Origin: Clostridia bacterium
Lineage (GTDB): Bacteria; Bacillota; Clostridia; UMGS1883; UMGS1540
DNA: 64,000 nucleotides
NCBI GenBank assembly: GCA_017450025.1
Contig: JAFSYJ010000032.1
Location: 1 to 64,000 of the forward strand
Direction of reading: 5' to 3'
Shown piece after piece: positions 1 through 7,404 of the stretch. Position numbers and translations under genes: made by a program. The notes beneath the pieces are model-generated. The model saw only the letters and a list, made by a program, of their open reading frames with translations. It made no database searches and was not told the origin of the DNA. The stretch's first letter is position 1; every line of letters begins with the position of its first letter.

Positions 1-116
1 CGAAGGACTTTAAATTATGAGATTTCAGACGATTTTTGCCGCAGAGGGCGATGATGGGCTGTCGCCCCTCAAGACCGATAAGGTAAAAAGCGGCGAAATA
101 TCGACATTTAAAGCGT

Positions 117-142
117 GTTCAAATTAGAGCCATCAGGCTAAG
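117..142. repeat. 26-bp dispersed repeat, copy 1
   Basis: This 26-base stretch occurs again at 52306-52331 in the same orientation with a single mismatch (G versus A at the eleventh base). Here it lies at the end of a short open frame (17-127, 36 codons after an in-frame stop) that has no ribosome binding site and looks like repeat sequence rather than a gene. The first ~115 bases of the window may belong to the same element, but they are not present at the second copy, so its full extent cannot be set from this window. Confidence 0.6.
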
Positions 143-155
143 CGGCTTTTGTAAT

Positions 156-1091
156 TTAGTTAACTTTGTTTTTTGGGCTTCCGTTAAGGAATGACATAAG
201 GTTATCCCTTGTTATATCCATAAGCCTTTTGCGCGCTTCATAGCTTGCCCACGCGATATGCGGCGTTATATATGTGTTTTTTGCACTTATAAGCGGATTG
301 TCCTTTTCGGGAGGCTCTTTGCTCATAACATCTGCGCCGTAAGCTCCGACCTTTCCGCTATTCAGCGCGTCTGCGAGGTCCTTGTCTTTAACAAGTCCGC
401 CTCTTGCTGTATTGATTATTACCACGCCGTCTTTCATATGGGAAATGGCGTCTTTATTTATAATTCCCTTTGTTTTATCCGTCTGCGGACAATGCAGCGT
501 TATAACATCTGATTTTTCAAGAAGTTCATCAAGTTCAATATATCCGTCGCGCTTTGTCCGCGAACAAATAAGTACATTCATCCCAAACGCACGCGCAATC
601 GCCGCAACATTTGTGCCTATACTGCCGCACCCGATAATACCGAGCGTTTTGCCCATGATTTCATTAACACGGTCAACGGTATAGCAAAAATCAGGCGAAT
701 TAGCCCAATCTCCGCGCTTAACGCTATCAATATGAGCGGCGGCTTTTGAGAAAATTTCAAGCATCAGCGCAAAAGTGTGCTGCGCCACAGCCATAGTTGA
801 GTAGGCAGGTGCATTTGTTACTACAATGCCGCGTTTTGTGCTTTCCTGAATGTCAATAATATTATAACCTGTTGCCGTTATGCCCATATATTTTATGTTT
901 GGGAAGCGTTCAATCACGGATTTATCAAAAACGACCTTGTTATTTATAATAATTTCAGCATCGCCCATATGCTCTTCCAATTCTTCTGGAGTGGTGCTGT
1001 CATAAACCTTATATTCTCCGATTTCTCCGAGCCAATCCCACGACAAATCACCCGGATTTAACGGTCTGCCGTCAAGAACTACTGTTTTCAT
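156..1091 (-). CDS. D-2-hydroxyacid dehydrogenase (glycerate dehydrogenase / hydroxypyruvate reductase-like)
   Basis: This is a 311-residue NAD-dependent oxidoreductase of the D-isomer 2-hydroxyacid dehydrogenase family. The Rossmann motif GCGSIG is at residues 154-159, and the catalytic triad is Arg230 (in NTARGGL), Glu259 (in SKEPP) and His278 (in TPHIAWAS). The substrate cannot be fixed from sequence; the closest family resemblance is to hydroxypyruvate reductase / glycerate dehydrogenase. The start at 1091 is chosen over an upstream in-frame ATG at 1106 because GGAGG lies six bases before it. The terminator of the preceding ribosomal operon ends just upstream, so it probably depends on readthrough or an unseen promoter. 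Confidence 0.88.
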   Translation of the reverse strand: MKTVVLDGRPLNPGDLSWDWLGEIGEYKVYDSTTPEELEEHMGDAEIIINNKVVFDKSVIERFPNIKYMGITATGYNIIDIQESTKRGIVVTNAPAYSTMAVAQHTFALMLEIFSKAAAHIDSVKRGDWANSPDFCYTVDRVNEIMGKTLGIIGCGSIGTNVAAIARAFGMNVLICSRTKRDGYIELDELLEKSDVITLHCPQTDKTKGIINKDAISHMKDGVVIINTARGGLVKDKDLADALNSGKVGAYGADVMSKEPPEKDNPLISAKNTYITPHIAWASYEARKRLMDITRDNLMSFLNGSPKNKVN

Positions 1092-1103
1092 ATTATTCCT
1101 CCA

Positions 1104-1130
1104 CAAAAAAAGGCAGGTCTTTGACCTGCC
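1104..1130 (-). terminator. Rho-independent terminator after rpsR
   Basis: A perfect 8-bp stem (GGCAGGTC/GACCTGCC) with a 3-base loop is followed on the minus strand by seven T. It closes the rpsF-ssb-rpsR operon and abuts the ribosome binding site of the dehydrogenase gene. Confidence 0.88.
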
Positions 1131-1138
1131 GAAATTTA

Positions 1139-1384
1139 CTACTCAGATGAAAATGGCAAAAGCGCGATAATGCGTGCTCTTTTGATTGCCGTTGTAAGCT
1201 GGCGCTGGTGCTTTGCACAAGTTCCTGTAATTCTTCTGGGCAATATTTTTGCTCTTTCAGAAACATAGCGGCGCAGGCGTGCAACATCCTTGTAATCGAT
1301 ATATTCTACCTTATCTGCGCAGAAAGCACAAACTTTTTTCTTTGTTTTTCTGCGATAAGGCTTATCCTGTCTATCCTTATCCAT
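1139..1384 (-). CDS. rpsR: 30S ribosomal protein S18
   Basis: An 81-residue basic protein of the small ribosomal subunit that pairs with S6 on the platform of the 30S particle. The conserved core ([20 protein letters not shown], then LPRR and GTCAKHQR) is intact. Cys19, Cys22, Cys56 and His59 form a CxxC...CxxH set, as expected of the zinc-binding version of S18. It is the last gene of rpsF-ssb-rpsR, the common Firmicutes order, and is followed directly by a strong terminator. Confidence 0.97.
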   Translation of the reverse strand: MDKDRQDKPYRRKTKKKVCAFCADKVEYIDYKDVARLRRYVSERAKILPRRITGTCAKHQRQLTTAIKRARIIALLPFSSE

Positions 1385-1407
1385 TATTTTCTACTCCTTT
1401 CCAAACT

Positions 1408-1842
1408 TTAAAACGGTAAATCATCGTCCGTAACACCGCCAAATTCAGTGGGCATCTCCGGGAGCGACTGGTCTGTATCCGCAAATGTATCCTTTTGCGG
1501 CTGAGGGTTGTTATACTCTGAATCGCGCCGGCTTTCTACAAAACTTGCGTTATCAACCAGAACCTCAGTTACATAAATTCTTTGTCCATCCTTCTCGTAG
1601 TTGCGCGTCTGAATACTGCCGTCAATCGAAATAATGTTGCCCTTTTTAAACCACGAAGAGATAAACTCTGCGGTTTGACGAAAGGCTACGCAGTTGATAA
1701 AATCCGACTGTCTCTCTCCGTTGGCATCTTTGAATCTTCTCGGAACAGCAACGGTGAAATTAAGAACGGAAACACCTGTCTGCGTCGATTTGAGCTCCGG
1801 GTCACGGGTAAGTCTTCCGACCAGAATTGCTTTGTTAAGCAT
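1408..1842 (-). CDS. ssb: Single-stranded DNA-binding protein
   Basis: A 144-residue SSB. The N-terminal OB fold (about residues 1-105, starting MLNKAILVGRLTRDPE) binds single-stranded DNA as a tetramer. A low-complexity linker follows, and the acidic tip DDDLPF at 139-144 recruits replication and repair partners. It lies between rpsF and rpsR, three bases after the rpsF stop, so it shares the rpsF promoter. Its length is slightly short for the family because the linker is short. Confidence 0.97.
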   Translation of the reverse strand: MLNKAILVGRLTRDPELKSTQTGVSVLNFTVAVPRRFKDANGERQSDFINCVAFRQTAEFISSWFKKGNIISIDGSIQTRNYEKDGQRIYVTEVLVDNASFVESRRDSEYNNPQPQKDTFADTDQSLPEMPTEFGGVTDDDLPF

Positions 1843-1845
1843 AGT

Positions 1846-2151
1846 TTACTCCTCCTCTTCATCACGGCGTACTACAATACTGCGCAGCAAGCCTTCTGTG
1901 ATGTTGTAAACGCGCTCGAGCTCCTTCGGGAACTCAGGCGAACTCTTGAAGTTAACAAGCACATAATAACCCTCAGTCTTATAATTGATCTGATAAGCCA
2001 AGCGGCGCTTGCCCCAAACTTCTACGGATTCAACCTCGCCTTCTTTCGCGATAAGTGAAGTAAACTTCTCTTGCAAAGCATTGATTTCTTCCTCGGAAAG
2101 AGTAGCATCAAGAACAAAGATTGTCTCATACTTATTTACGATTTCAGCCAT
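1846..2151 (-). CDS. rpsF: 30S ribosomal protein S6
   Basis: A 101-residue small-subunit protein that dimerises with S18. The family pattern (KYETIFVLDATLSEEEI, then GKRRLAYQI and GYYVLVNFKS) is present. The start at 2151 is preferred to an in-frame start 14 codons upstream because AAGGAGG precedes it at normal distance and the family begins here. It is the first gene of rpsF-ssb-rpsR. A consensus promoter and a structured leader lie upstream, suggesting autogenous control. Confidence 0.97.
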   Translation of the reverse strand: MAEIVNKYETIFVLDATLSEEEINALQEKFTSLIAKEGEVESVEVWGKRRLAYQINYKTEGYYVLVNFKSSPEFPKELERVYNITEGLLRSIVVRRDEEEE

Positions 2152-2168
2152 CAATAACACCTCCTTTT

Positions 2169-2200
2169 GGTCTTGTGGCCCATTTCTGGGCAAGGATACC
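2169..2200 (-). promoter_or_regulatory. Candidate S6:S18 autoregulatory leader hairpin
   Basis: The rpsF 5' leader can fold as CTTG-CCCA-GAAA-TGGG-CCA-CAAG: a four-pair upper stem closed by a GNRA tetraloop, a 3-base bulge (CCA) on the 3' side, then a four-pair lower stem, with GGT/ACC able to pair outside. Leaders bound by the S6:S18 complex are known to carry a hairpin with a bulged CCG at this place; here the third base is A. The fold is read by eye and the assignment is inference. Confidence 0.55.
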
Positions 2201-2205
2201 TATAT

Positions 2206-2234
2206 ATTATAATAACTTTTGAATAATTTGTCAA
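2206..2234 (-). promoter_or_regulatory. Sigma-A promoter of rpsF-ssb-rpsR
   Basis: Perfect consensus on the minus strand: TTGACA (2229-2234), 17-base spacer, TATAAT (2206-2211). Transcription would start a few bases downstream, leaving a leader of about 50 bases. Confidence 0.9.
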
Positions 2235-2240
2235 GCATTT

Positions 2241-2356
2241 TTTAACAAAATTATTGCGCCTTAAATTTGGCAATCAGCCGCACCCTGTACACCTACGGCT
2301 ATCTGTTTGCCCTTTTCTTTTTGCGTTCTGGCATCGTGCAGAGTTATCGACAAGCT
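2241..2356. other. Intergenic segment between serS terminator and rpsF promoter
   Basis: About 115 bases with no gene of either strand that has a start and ribosome binding site. It is noticeably richer in G+C than the flanks. It has no long inverted repeat and lacks the conserved tetraloop region of SRP RNA. From memory, not checked, its composition resembles dispersed non-coding repeats of gut Clostridia. Confidence 0.3.
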
Positions 2357-2382
2357 AAAAGGGCGAAATGCTTCGCCCTTTT
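2357..2382 (-). terminator. Rho-independent terminator after serS
   Basis: A perfect 11-bp stem (AAAAGGGCGAA/TTCGCCCTTTT) with a 4-base loop, starting eight bases after the serS stop. The final Ts of the stem supply the U-tract, and it is symmetrical enough to act on either strand. Confidence 0.85.
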
Positions 2383-2389
2383 GTTTGGA

Positions 2390-3670
2390 TTAAAGATTTA
2401 CTCTGGAAATTTTATCGATTCCCATATAAGGTCTGAGCTTTTCGGGGATTATTACGCTACCGTCGCTTTGCTGGTAGTTTTCCAAAATTGCCGCAACTGT
2501 TCTGCCTATTGCAACTCCCGAACCGTTTAATGTATGCACGAACTGTGCCTTACTCTTTGCTCCGTCCTTATATCTTATTCCAGCGCGTCTTGCCTGATAG
2601 TCCTCAAAGTTAGAGCAAGACGAAATCTCAACATATCTGCCATAGCTCGGCATCCATACTTCTATATCATACTTCATTGCCGGTGTAAATCCAAGGTCGC
2701 CTATGCAGATTTTTACAACTCTATAAGGAAGACCCAAGCCCTGAAGTACGCTTTCTGCATCGTTTACAAGACTTTCAAGCTCTTTGTATGAATCCTCGGG
2801 CTTTGTGAACTTTACAAGCTCTACCTTATTGAACTGGTGCTGGCGGATAAGACCGCGTGTGTCTCTGCCTGCCGAGCCTGCCTCGGAACGGAAGCATGCC
2901 GAATATGCAGCGTATTTAATCGGCAGAGATGCTCCGTCTAAAATCGACTCTCTGTGCAGATTTGTAACAGGTACTTCCGCCGTCGGTATAAGGAAATAAT
3001 CAGTGTCCGTTACTTTAAAAGCGTCTTCTTCGAACTTTGGAAGCTGTCCCGTTCCGACCATTGAATTTCTGTGTACCATATATGGCGGAAGGATCTCGGT
3101 ATATCCGTTTTCACGCGTGTGCTTGTCCAAAAAATAGCTTATTATCGATCTCTCCAGCCTTGCGCCGTTACCCTTATAAACCGTAAATCTTGCGCCTGTG
3201 ATTTTGGCTGCGGCTGTAAAGTCAAGAATATCAAGGCTTTCGCCCAAGTCCCAATGTGCCTTTGGCTCATACGGGAACTGTGTGGGCTCGCCCCATCTTC
3301 TTACCTCAACATTATCCTCGTCTGTATTTCCGTCCGGAACTGTATCGTTTGGAATGTTCGGAATAGACAATAGCCATTTATATATGCTGTCGTCCATCTC
3401 TCTTACCTGCGCGTCATATTCCTTGATTTTGTCAGAAAGCGTCTTCATCTCGGAAAAAATCTGCGTTGTATCCTCTCCGTTTTTCTTCATTAACGGGATC
3501 TGCTTGGTGATTTCGTTCTGCTTTGCCTTGAGCTGTTCAACCTCAAAAAGCGTCGCGCGCCTCTTTTCGTCAAGCGACAAAAGCCCGTCAATATCTACAT
3601 TTTCCTTTCTTCGACTGAGAGCCTTTTTTACTCTTTCTGTCTCACTTCTTATAACCTTAATATCTAACAT
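2390..3670 (-). CDS. serS: Serine--tRNA ligase
   Basis: A 426-residue cytoplasmic class II synthetase that charges tRNA-Ser (and tRNA-Sec if present). The N-terminal long helical arm (about 1-110) grips the tRNA variable arm. The catalytic core carries motif 2 ([17 protein letters not shown] then HQFNKVE, about 255-290) and motif 3 ([16 protein letters not shown], near 380). Length is normal. AGGAGG precedes the ATG. It follows the small membrane coiled-coil gene by 15 bases and probably belongs to the same transcript; no T-box was seen upstream. Confidence 0.97.
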   Translation of the reverse strand: MLDIKVIRSETERVKKALSRRKENVDIDGLLSLDEKRRATLFEVEQLKAKQNEITKQIPLMKKNGEDTTQIFSEMKTLSDKIKEYDAQVREMDDSIYKWLLSIPNIPNDTVPDGNTDEDNVEVRRWGEPTQFPYEPKAHWDLGESLDILDFTAAAKITGARFTVYKGNGARLERSIISYFLDKHTRENGYTEILPPYMVHRNSMVGTGQLPKFEEDAFKVTDTDYFLIPTAEVPVTNLHRESILDGASLPIKYAAYSACFRSEAGSAGRDTRGLIRQHQFNKVELVKFTKPEDSYKELESLVNDAESVLQGLGLPYRVVKICIGDLGFTPAMKYDIEVWMPSYGRYVEISSCSNFEDYQARRAGIRYKDGAKSKAQFVHTLNGSGVAIGRTVAAILENYQQSDGSVIIPEKLRPYMGIDKISRVNL

Positions 3671-3685
3671 AATGTCTCCTCCTCG

Positions 3686-4126
3686 TTAGTTTATTTTGTT
3701 TTTTAGCTGATTGTATTTTTTCATGGCGTACTCGCTGAAAACATTGGAGTCAAGGTCTTTGAAAACCTCTCGCGCTTCATTATATCTTTGGTTTTGCCAC
3801 AATCTTTCCGCTTTGAGCAGGTTTTCCGTTTGCATTATGACATATTCTTTTTCCATTGTGAGCGTGTCTACATCGCTCTTGAGCGTTTTGTTCTCTTCAG
3901 TTAGCTTTTCTATTTCCGCTGTTTTTGCGGTATTGTCCTTTTTGAGCGCCTCGTTTTCATCCGTCAGCGAAACTGCCGATGTCTGCGCACCTTTATAAAG
4001 CGTCTCCGCCTTATACTGTTCATCCTTATAGCGCACTCCCGTAAAGGCCGAAAAAAGTATCAATATAAACGCAACTGCAAAAAGAGCTATGCTGTAAACC
4101 CAAAAAAAGCTTGATTTTTTCTTCAT
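3686..4126 (-). CDS. Membrane-anchored coiled-coil protein of unknown function
   Basis: A 146-residue protein I cannot assign to a named family. A single membrane segment lies at about residues 10-30 after a lysine-rich start (N-in topology expected). A predicted coiled coil follows (about 50-100, rich in E, K and L, e.g. ENEALKKDNTAKTAEIEKL). The C-terminal helical part (LLKAERLWQNQRYNEAREVF) resembles a single TPR-like hairpin. The bulk would face the outside. It sits between parB and serS in one direction with short gaps, so it may be co-expressed with the segregation genes. A divisome or cell-wall role is possible but unsupported. Confidence 0.8.
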   Translation of the reverse strand: MKKKSSFFWVYSIALFAVAFILILFSAFTGVRYKDEQYKAETLYKGAQTSAVSLTDENEALKKDNTAKTAEIEKLTEENKTLKSDVDTLTMEKEYVIMQTENLLKAERLWQNQRYNEAREVFKDLDSNVFSEYAMKKYNQLKNKIN

Positions 4127-4142
4127 TTTTTGTTCTCCTACA

Positions 4143-4988
4143 TTATTTAAATAAAGATATTATTCTTTCCAAATCGTCGTTGGTGTAATATTCTATCTCT
4201 ATTTTTCCTTTTCTTTTTCCGGCTATTATCCTGACTCTTGAGCCTAATTTTTGCGACAGATTTTCTTCAAGATCAAGTATTTCCGGCAGTTTTAACACCT
4301 TTTTTGCTGCCGGCTTTTCCTTTGCGGCGGCAATTTTTTCCAACTCTCTTACAGTTATCTGGTCTTTAATGATCCGTTCCGCGAGCTCTTGTTTTTTTGT
4401 GTCGCTTTCAACGGAAAGCAGCGTTCTTGCGTGTCCCTCGGAAATCAGCCCGTCCTGCACCATTTTAATAATATTTTCCGGCAGAGAAAGGATGCGGATC
4501 GAATTTGCTATTGCCGAACGGCTTTTTCCTGTCAATTCGCCGACTCTCTCTTGCGTAAGACCGTATTGTTCTATCAAGTTTTTATACCCAAGTGCCTCTT
4601 CAATCGGGTTTAAATCTTCCCTTTGAAGATTCTCGATCAGCGCGATTTCTGCGGCTTCGCGGTCTTCATAATTTTTTATAATCGCAGGCACAGTCTGAAG
4701 TCCGCACATCTTGGCGGCTCTCCAACGACGTTCTCCGGCAATTATTTTATAAAATCCGTTTTGCGAAGGTGTAACAATTATCGGCTGAATGATTCCATGC
4801 TCCCTGATCGAATCGCTGAGCTTTTTGAGCTGATCCTCGTCAAACTGCTTTCTTGGCTGGGTGCTGTTCGGCTCAATCCGGCTTATTGTTATCTCAACTA
4901 GATCCTTTTCTGCCCCTTCTGATACGCTTTTGGTATCAAAAAAAGCGTCAATCCCTCTGCCTAATCCGCCCTTTGTTTTAGATGTCAT
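4143..4988 (-). CDS. parB: Chromosome-partitioning protein ParB (Spo0J)
   Basis: A 281-residue CTP-dependent clamp that loads at parS and spreads. The N-terminal CTPase domain contains the GERRWRAAK arginine patch and the ENLQREDLNPIEEA segment. A helix-turn-helix follows (LTQERVGELTGKSRSAIANSIRILSLP), then a C-terminal dimerisation domain. The opening residues (SKTKGGLGRGIDAFF) are the usual ParA-stimulating N-terminus. Its start overlaps the parA stop by 11 bases, indicating translational coupling. A consensus parS lies upstream of parA. Confidence 0.96.
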   Translation of the reverse strand: MTSKTKGGLGRGIDAFFDTKSVSEGAEKDLVEITISRIEPNSTQPRKQFDEDQLKKLSDSIREHGIIQPIIVTPSQNGFYKIIAGERRWRAAKMCGLQTVPAIIKNYEDREAAEIALIENLQREDLNPIEEALGYKNLIEQYGLTQERVGELTGKSRSAIANSIRILSLPENIIKMVQDGLISEGHARTLLSVESDTKKQELAERIIKDQITVRELEKIAAAKEKPAAKKVLKLPEILDLEENLSQKLGSRVRIIAGKRKGKIEIEYYTNDDLERIISLFK

Positions 4989-5751
4989 CAGGCTCGCTCC
5001 TTTCTATTACTTCTTCTGCCAGATCCAAGTAACTTTCCGCCCCTTTAGACGCGGAATCATATACAATAATCGGCTGCCCGAAGCCCGGAGCTTCACTCAG
5101 GCGCACATTTCTGGGAATAATTGTTTTATAGACCTTATCCCCAAAGAACTTCTTTACTTCATCAACCACCTGAATTGCAAGGTTTGTCCTCGCATCAAAC
5201 ATAGTGAGAAGTATGCCTTCGATTTCTATATCTTTATTAAGCACTTTTTTTACACGCTTTATGGTACCGGTAAGACTGCTCACGCCTTCAAGCGCGTAAT
5301 ACTCGCATTGAATCGGAATCAAAACAGAATCGCACGCTGTAAAAGCGTTCAGTGTTATCATTCCGAGAGATGGAGGACAGTCAAGAAAAACAAAGTCATA
5401 TTCGCCTACGATATCCTCAAGTGCGGTTTTTAGCTGGTATTCCCTGCCCATCATATTTACAAGTTCTATCTCTGCTCCTGCAAGGTCGCGGTTTGAAGGG
5501 CATAAAAACAGGTTTTTATAATCTGTTTTTATAATTGCATCAGCTATTGGAACGGAATTTATCAAAACATCATATATCGTTACTTCAGGAATTTCTTCAA
5601 TGCCGAGTCCGCTTGTCGCGTTCCCCTGAGGGTCAATATCAATAAGCAAAACCTTTTTGCCCATTTTTGCAAGGCAAGCAGAAAGGTTGACGGCAGTCGT
5701 TGTCTTTCCTACGCCGCCTTTTTGATTAGATATTGCGATTATTTTTGACAC
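4978..5751 (-). CDS. parA: Chromosome-partitioning ATPase ParA (Soj)
   Basis: A 257-residue deviant-Walker ATPase that binds nucleoid DNA and moves ParB-parS complexes; in Bacillus the homologue also regulates DnaA. The deviant P-loop KGGVGKTT is at residues 11-18, with the signature lysine before GGVGKT, and FLDCPPSLG is the Walker B region. The start is GTG, supported by AAGGAGG nine bases upstream; no better ATG exists. It is the second gene of noc-parA-parB, with the parS site just upstream. Confidence 0.96.
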   Translation of the reverse strand: MSKIIAISNQKGGVGKTTTAVNLSACLAKMGKKVLLIDIDPQGNATSGLGIEEIPEVTIYDVLINSVPIADAIIKTDYKNLFLCPSNRDLAGAEIELVNMMGREYQLKTALEDIVGEYDFVFLDCPPSLGMITLNAFTACDSVLIPIQCEYYALEGVSSLTGTIKRVKKVLNKDIEIEGILLTMFDARTNLAIQVVDEVKKFFGDKVYKTIIPRNVRLSEAPGFGQPIIVYDSASKGAESYLDLAEEVIERSEPDDI

Positions 5752-5798
5752 CGGAGCGTCCCTCCTTTGTTTTTCTCATATTTTAAATTGTTTTCGTA

Positions 5799-5814
5799 TG
5801 TTTCACGTGAAACA
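5799..5814. promoter_or_regulatory. parS centromere site
   Basis: The 16-base perfect palindrome TGTTTCACGTGAAACA equals the widely conserved bacterial parS consensus. It lies immediately after the noc stop codon and about 50 bases before the parA start, roughly 7.4 kb from dnaA, so it is the expected origin-proximal loading site for ParB. No second perfect copy was noticed in the window. Confidence 0.95.
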
Positions 5815-6621
5815 TCACGCTGATTTGTTTATTTTAATTACATATTCGTAATATTTATCGTGTTCAATTTGTTTTGTCCGCGTCTTAAGTCCCGTGTTTT
5901 TTACCATATCTATGGCTTTTTTGATTGTGTTTAAAGCGATTTTATAATCTGTCTCGCGTTTGGCTTTTTTGCACGGTGCAAGCTTTTGTTTTGTAATTGC
6001 TTTTTTTATTTCTTCATTTATATAGCGTTCGGTTTCTGCTACATTCAGGTTTTTTCCAATAATAACTTTTAGTATATCGAGCTTCATTTTTTCATCGGGA
6101 ACCTTTAAAAGTGCTCTTGCGTGTCGCTCAGTAAGGTTATTCTCTGTTATAATCGTCTTAACTGTGGTTGAAAGATTCCTGAGTCTTAACTTATTTGCTA
6201 TTGTTGACTGTTTTTTCCCTGTTTTTTGCGAAATCTGCTCCTGCGTCATCTTATGATATTTGATCAAACTGTGGTACGCTTCTGCTTCTTCAAAAAAATC
6301 AAGATTTTTTCTTTGAACATTTTCAATTATTGCAAGAATTGCCGAATCGTCCTCGGATACCTTAATTAAAATTGCCGGAACAGTCGTCATATCGGCAAGC
6401 TCGGCTGCTCTGAGCCTTCTTTCTCCTGCGACAAGCTCGTAAGAGTTTCTCCCGAGCTTTCTGACGCTTACCGGTTGCAGTATTCCGTATTCTCTGATAG
6501 ACTTTGCCAGCTCGGAAACCGAAGTGATATCAAAGAATCTTCTCGGCTGATACGGGTTTGGCTTTATTGACTTTATCGGGATGTTCATAATCTTTTGACT
6601 TTTATCGTATGTATTGACCAT
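5815..6621 (-). CDS. noc: Nucleoid occlusion protein, ParB family
   Basis: A 268-residue ParB paralogue. The N-terminal domain has GERRLRA at 66-72 and ENVQRKNLDFFEEAEA, the helix-turn-helix is MTQEQISQKTGKKQSTIANK (about 130-150), and the C-terminal part is lysine-rich. Position upstream of parA and directly after rsmG matches noc of Bacillus and clostridia, where it binds DNA and membrane to stop Z-ring assembly over the nucleoid. It lacks the ParA-stimulating N-terminus found in the neighbouring ParB but starts with a short polar segment. AAAGGGG precedes the ATG. Distinguishing Noc from a second ParB rests on gene order. Confidence 0.85.
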   Translation of the reverse strand: MVNTYDKSQKIMNIPIKSIKPNPYQPRRFFDITSVSELAKSIREYGILQPVSVRKLGRNSYELVAGERRLRAAELADMTTVPAILIKVSEDDSAILAIIENVQRKNLDFFEEAEAYHSLIKYHKMTQEQISQKTGKKQSTIANKLRLRNLSTTVKTIITENNLTERHARALLKVPDEKMKLDILKVIIGKNLNVAETERYINEEIKKAITKQKLAPCKKAKRETDYKIALNTIKKAIDMVKNTGLKTRTKQIEHDKYYEYVIKINKSA

Positions 6622-6660
6622 AAAAACAACCCCTTTCAGAATTCTTGTTTGTCAATACAT
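6609..6660. repeat. 10-bp inverted repeat framing the noc start
   Basis: ATGTATTGAC at 6609-6618 and GTCAATACAT at 6651-6660 are perfect inverted copies separated by 32 bases. The interval holds the noc ribosome binding site and its ATG (6619-6621), and one arm is coding. It could be an operator or, in RNA, a stem that encloses the initiation region. Confidence 0.7.
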
Positions 6661-6689
6661 ATAATATCACAAAAAGTCGTATTAGTAAA
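6661..6689 (-). promoter_or_regulatory. Probable promoter of noc-parA-parB
   Basis: TTTACT (6684-6689), 17-base spacer, TATTAT (6661-6666) on the minus strand. Both boxes are near consensus. The predicted transcription start falls at the upstream arm of the inverted repeat. Confidence 0.55.
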
Positions 6690-6702
6690 GAAAAAAGAAT
6701 CG

Positions 6703-7404
6703 TCAAATTATTGGGTTTTTTGACGGCTTTCCTGCTTTTCTCGGAAAATTCTGCGGTGTTTTACAAGTTTTTCTGATAACTGCGACATAATGTTCCATAT
6801 TATTCCAAAAAGTTTTTTCGATTTTTTCTGTTTTTCCGCCCAAAATCGCTATTGCTTTCTCCGCATTTTTGACTTCATTTTCCGCTTCTTTGCCCTTAAG
6901 CGCCAAAAAACTGCCCCCGATTTTTACAAAAGGCATACAATATTCGCATAATACGGGCAAATTTGCCACCGCACGGGAAACTGCGACATCATAACTTTCG
7001 CGCATTTTGACGAAATTTGCCGCGTCTTCCGCTCTCGAATGAATTGTCTCAATCTGTTCGAGATCTAACGCCTCAATAACGCTGTCCAAAAAGTCAACTC
7101 TTTTCCTGAGTGAATCAAGGAGTGTGATTTTAATATCGGGTCTTACGATTTTAAGTACAATGCCCGGAAAACCTGCGCCTGTGCCTACATCAACAACATT
7201 TGCGTTCTCTTTTATGAGGCTTTGACAGCTCATACTGTCCACAAAATGCTTAATATAAATTTCGTCTCTTTGCGTAATTGCCGTTAAATTCATTTTTTTG
7301 TTGGTTTCAACAAGCATATCCGCAAAAATATTTAATTTTTGTTCCATTTCAGGTGTCAGGTCTATTCCAAAATTTTTAAACCCTTCCTGCAAAATTGAGT
7401 TCAT
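6703..7404 (-). CDS. rsmG: 16S rRNA (guanine-527-N7)-methyltransferase
   Basis: A 233-residue SAM-dependent enzyme making m7G527 in 16S rRNA. The SAM motif VDVGTGAGFPG lies at 71-81, and the conserved SRAVANLPVL segment and ALKGK loop are present. It overlaps the mnmG stop by four bases and is therefore translationally coupled to it. It is the last gene of the rpmH-to-rsmG run; the noc promoter follows immediately, with no hairpin terminator seen. Confidence 0.96.
   Translation of the reverse strand: MNSILQEGFKNFGIDLTPEMEQKLNIFADMLVETNKKMNLTAITQRDEIYIKHFVDSMSCQSLIKENANVVDVGTGAGFPGIVLKIVRPDIKITLLDSLRKRVDFLDSVIEALDLEQIETIHSRAEDAANFVKMRESYDVAVSRAVANLPVLCEYCMPFVKIGGSFLALKGKEAENEVKNAEKAIAILGGKTEKIEKTFWNNMEHYVAVIRKTCKTPQNFPRKAGKPSKNPII

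Noticed and set aside
17-127. 36-codon open frame at the left edge
   Set aside because: No ribosome binding site, an in-frame stop shortly before it, and its end lies in the dispersed 26-bp repeat.
2241-2356. Possible SRP (4.5S-type) RNA gene
   Set aside because: A CCCTGTA-like stretch was noticed, but the conserved SRP tetraloop region and a long hairpin are missing, and there is no promoter.
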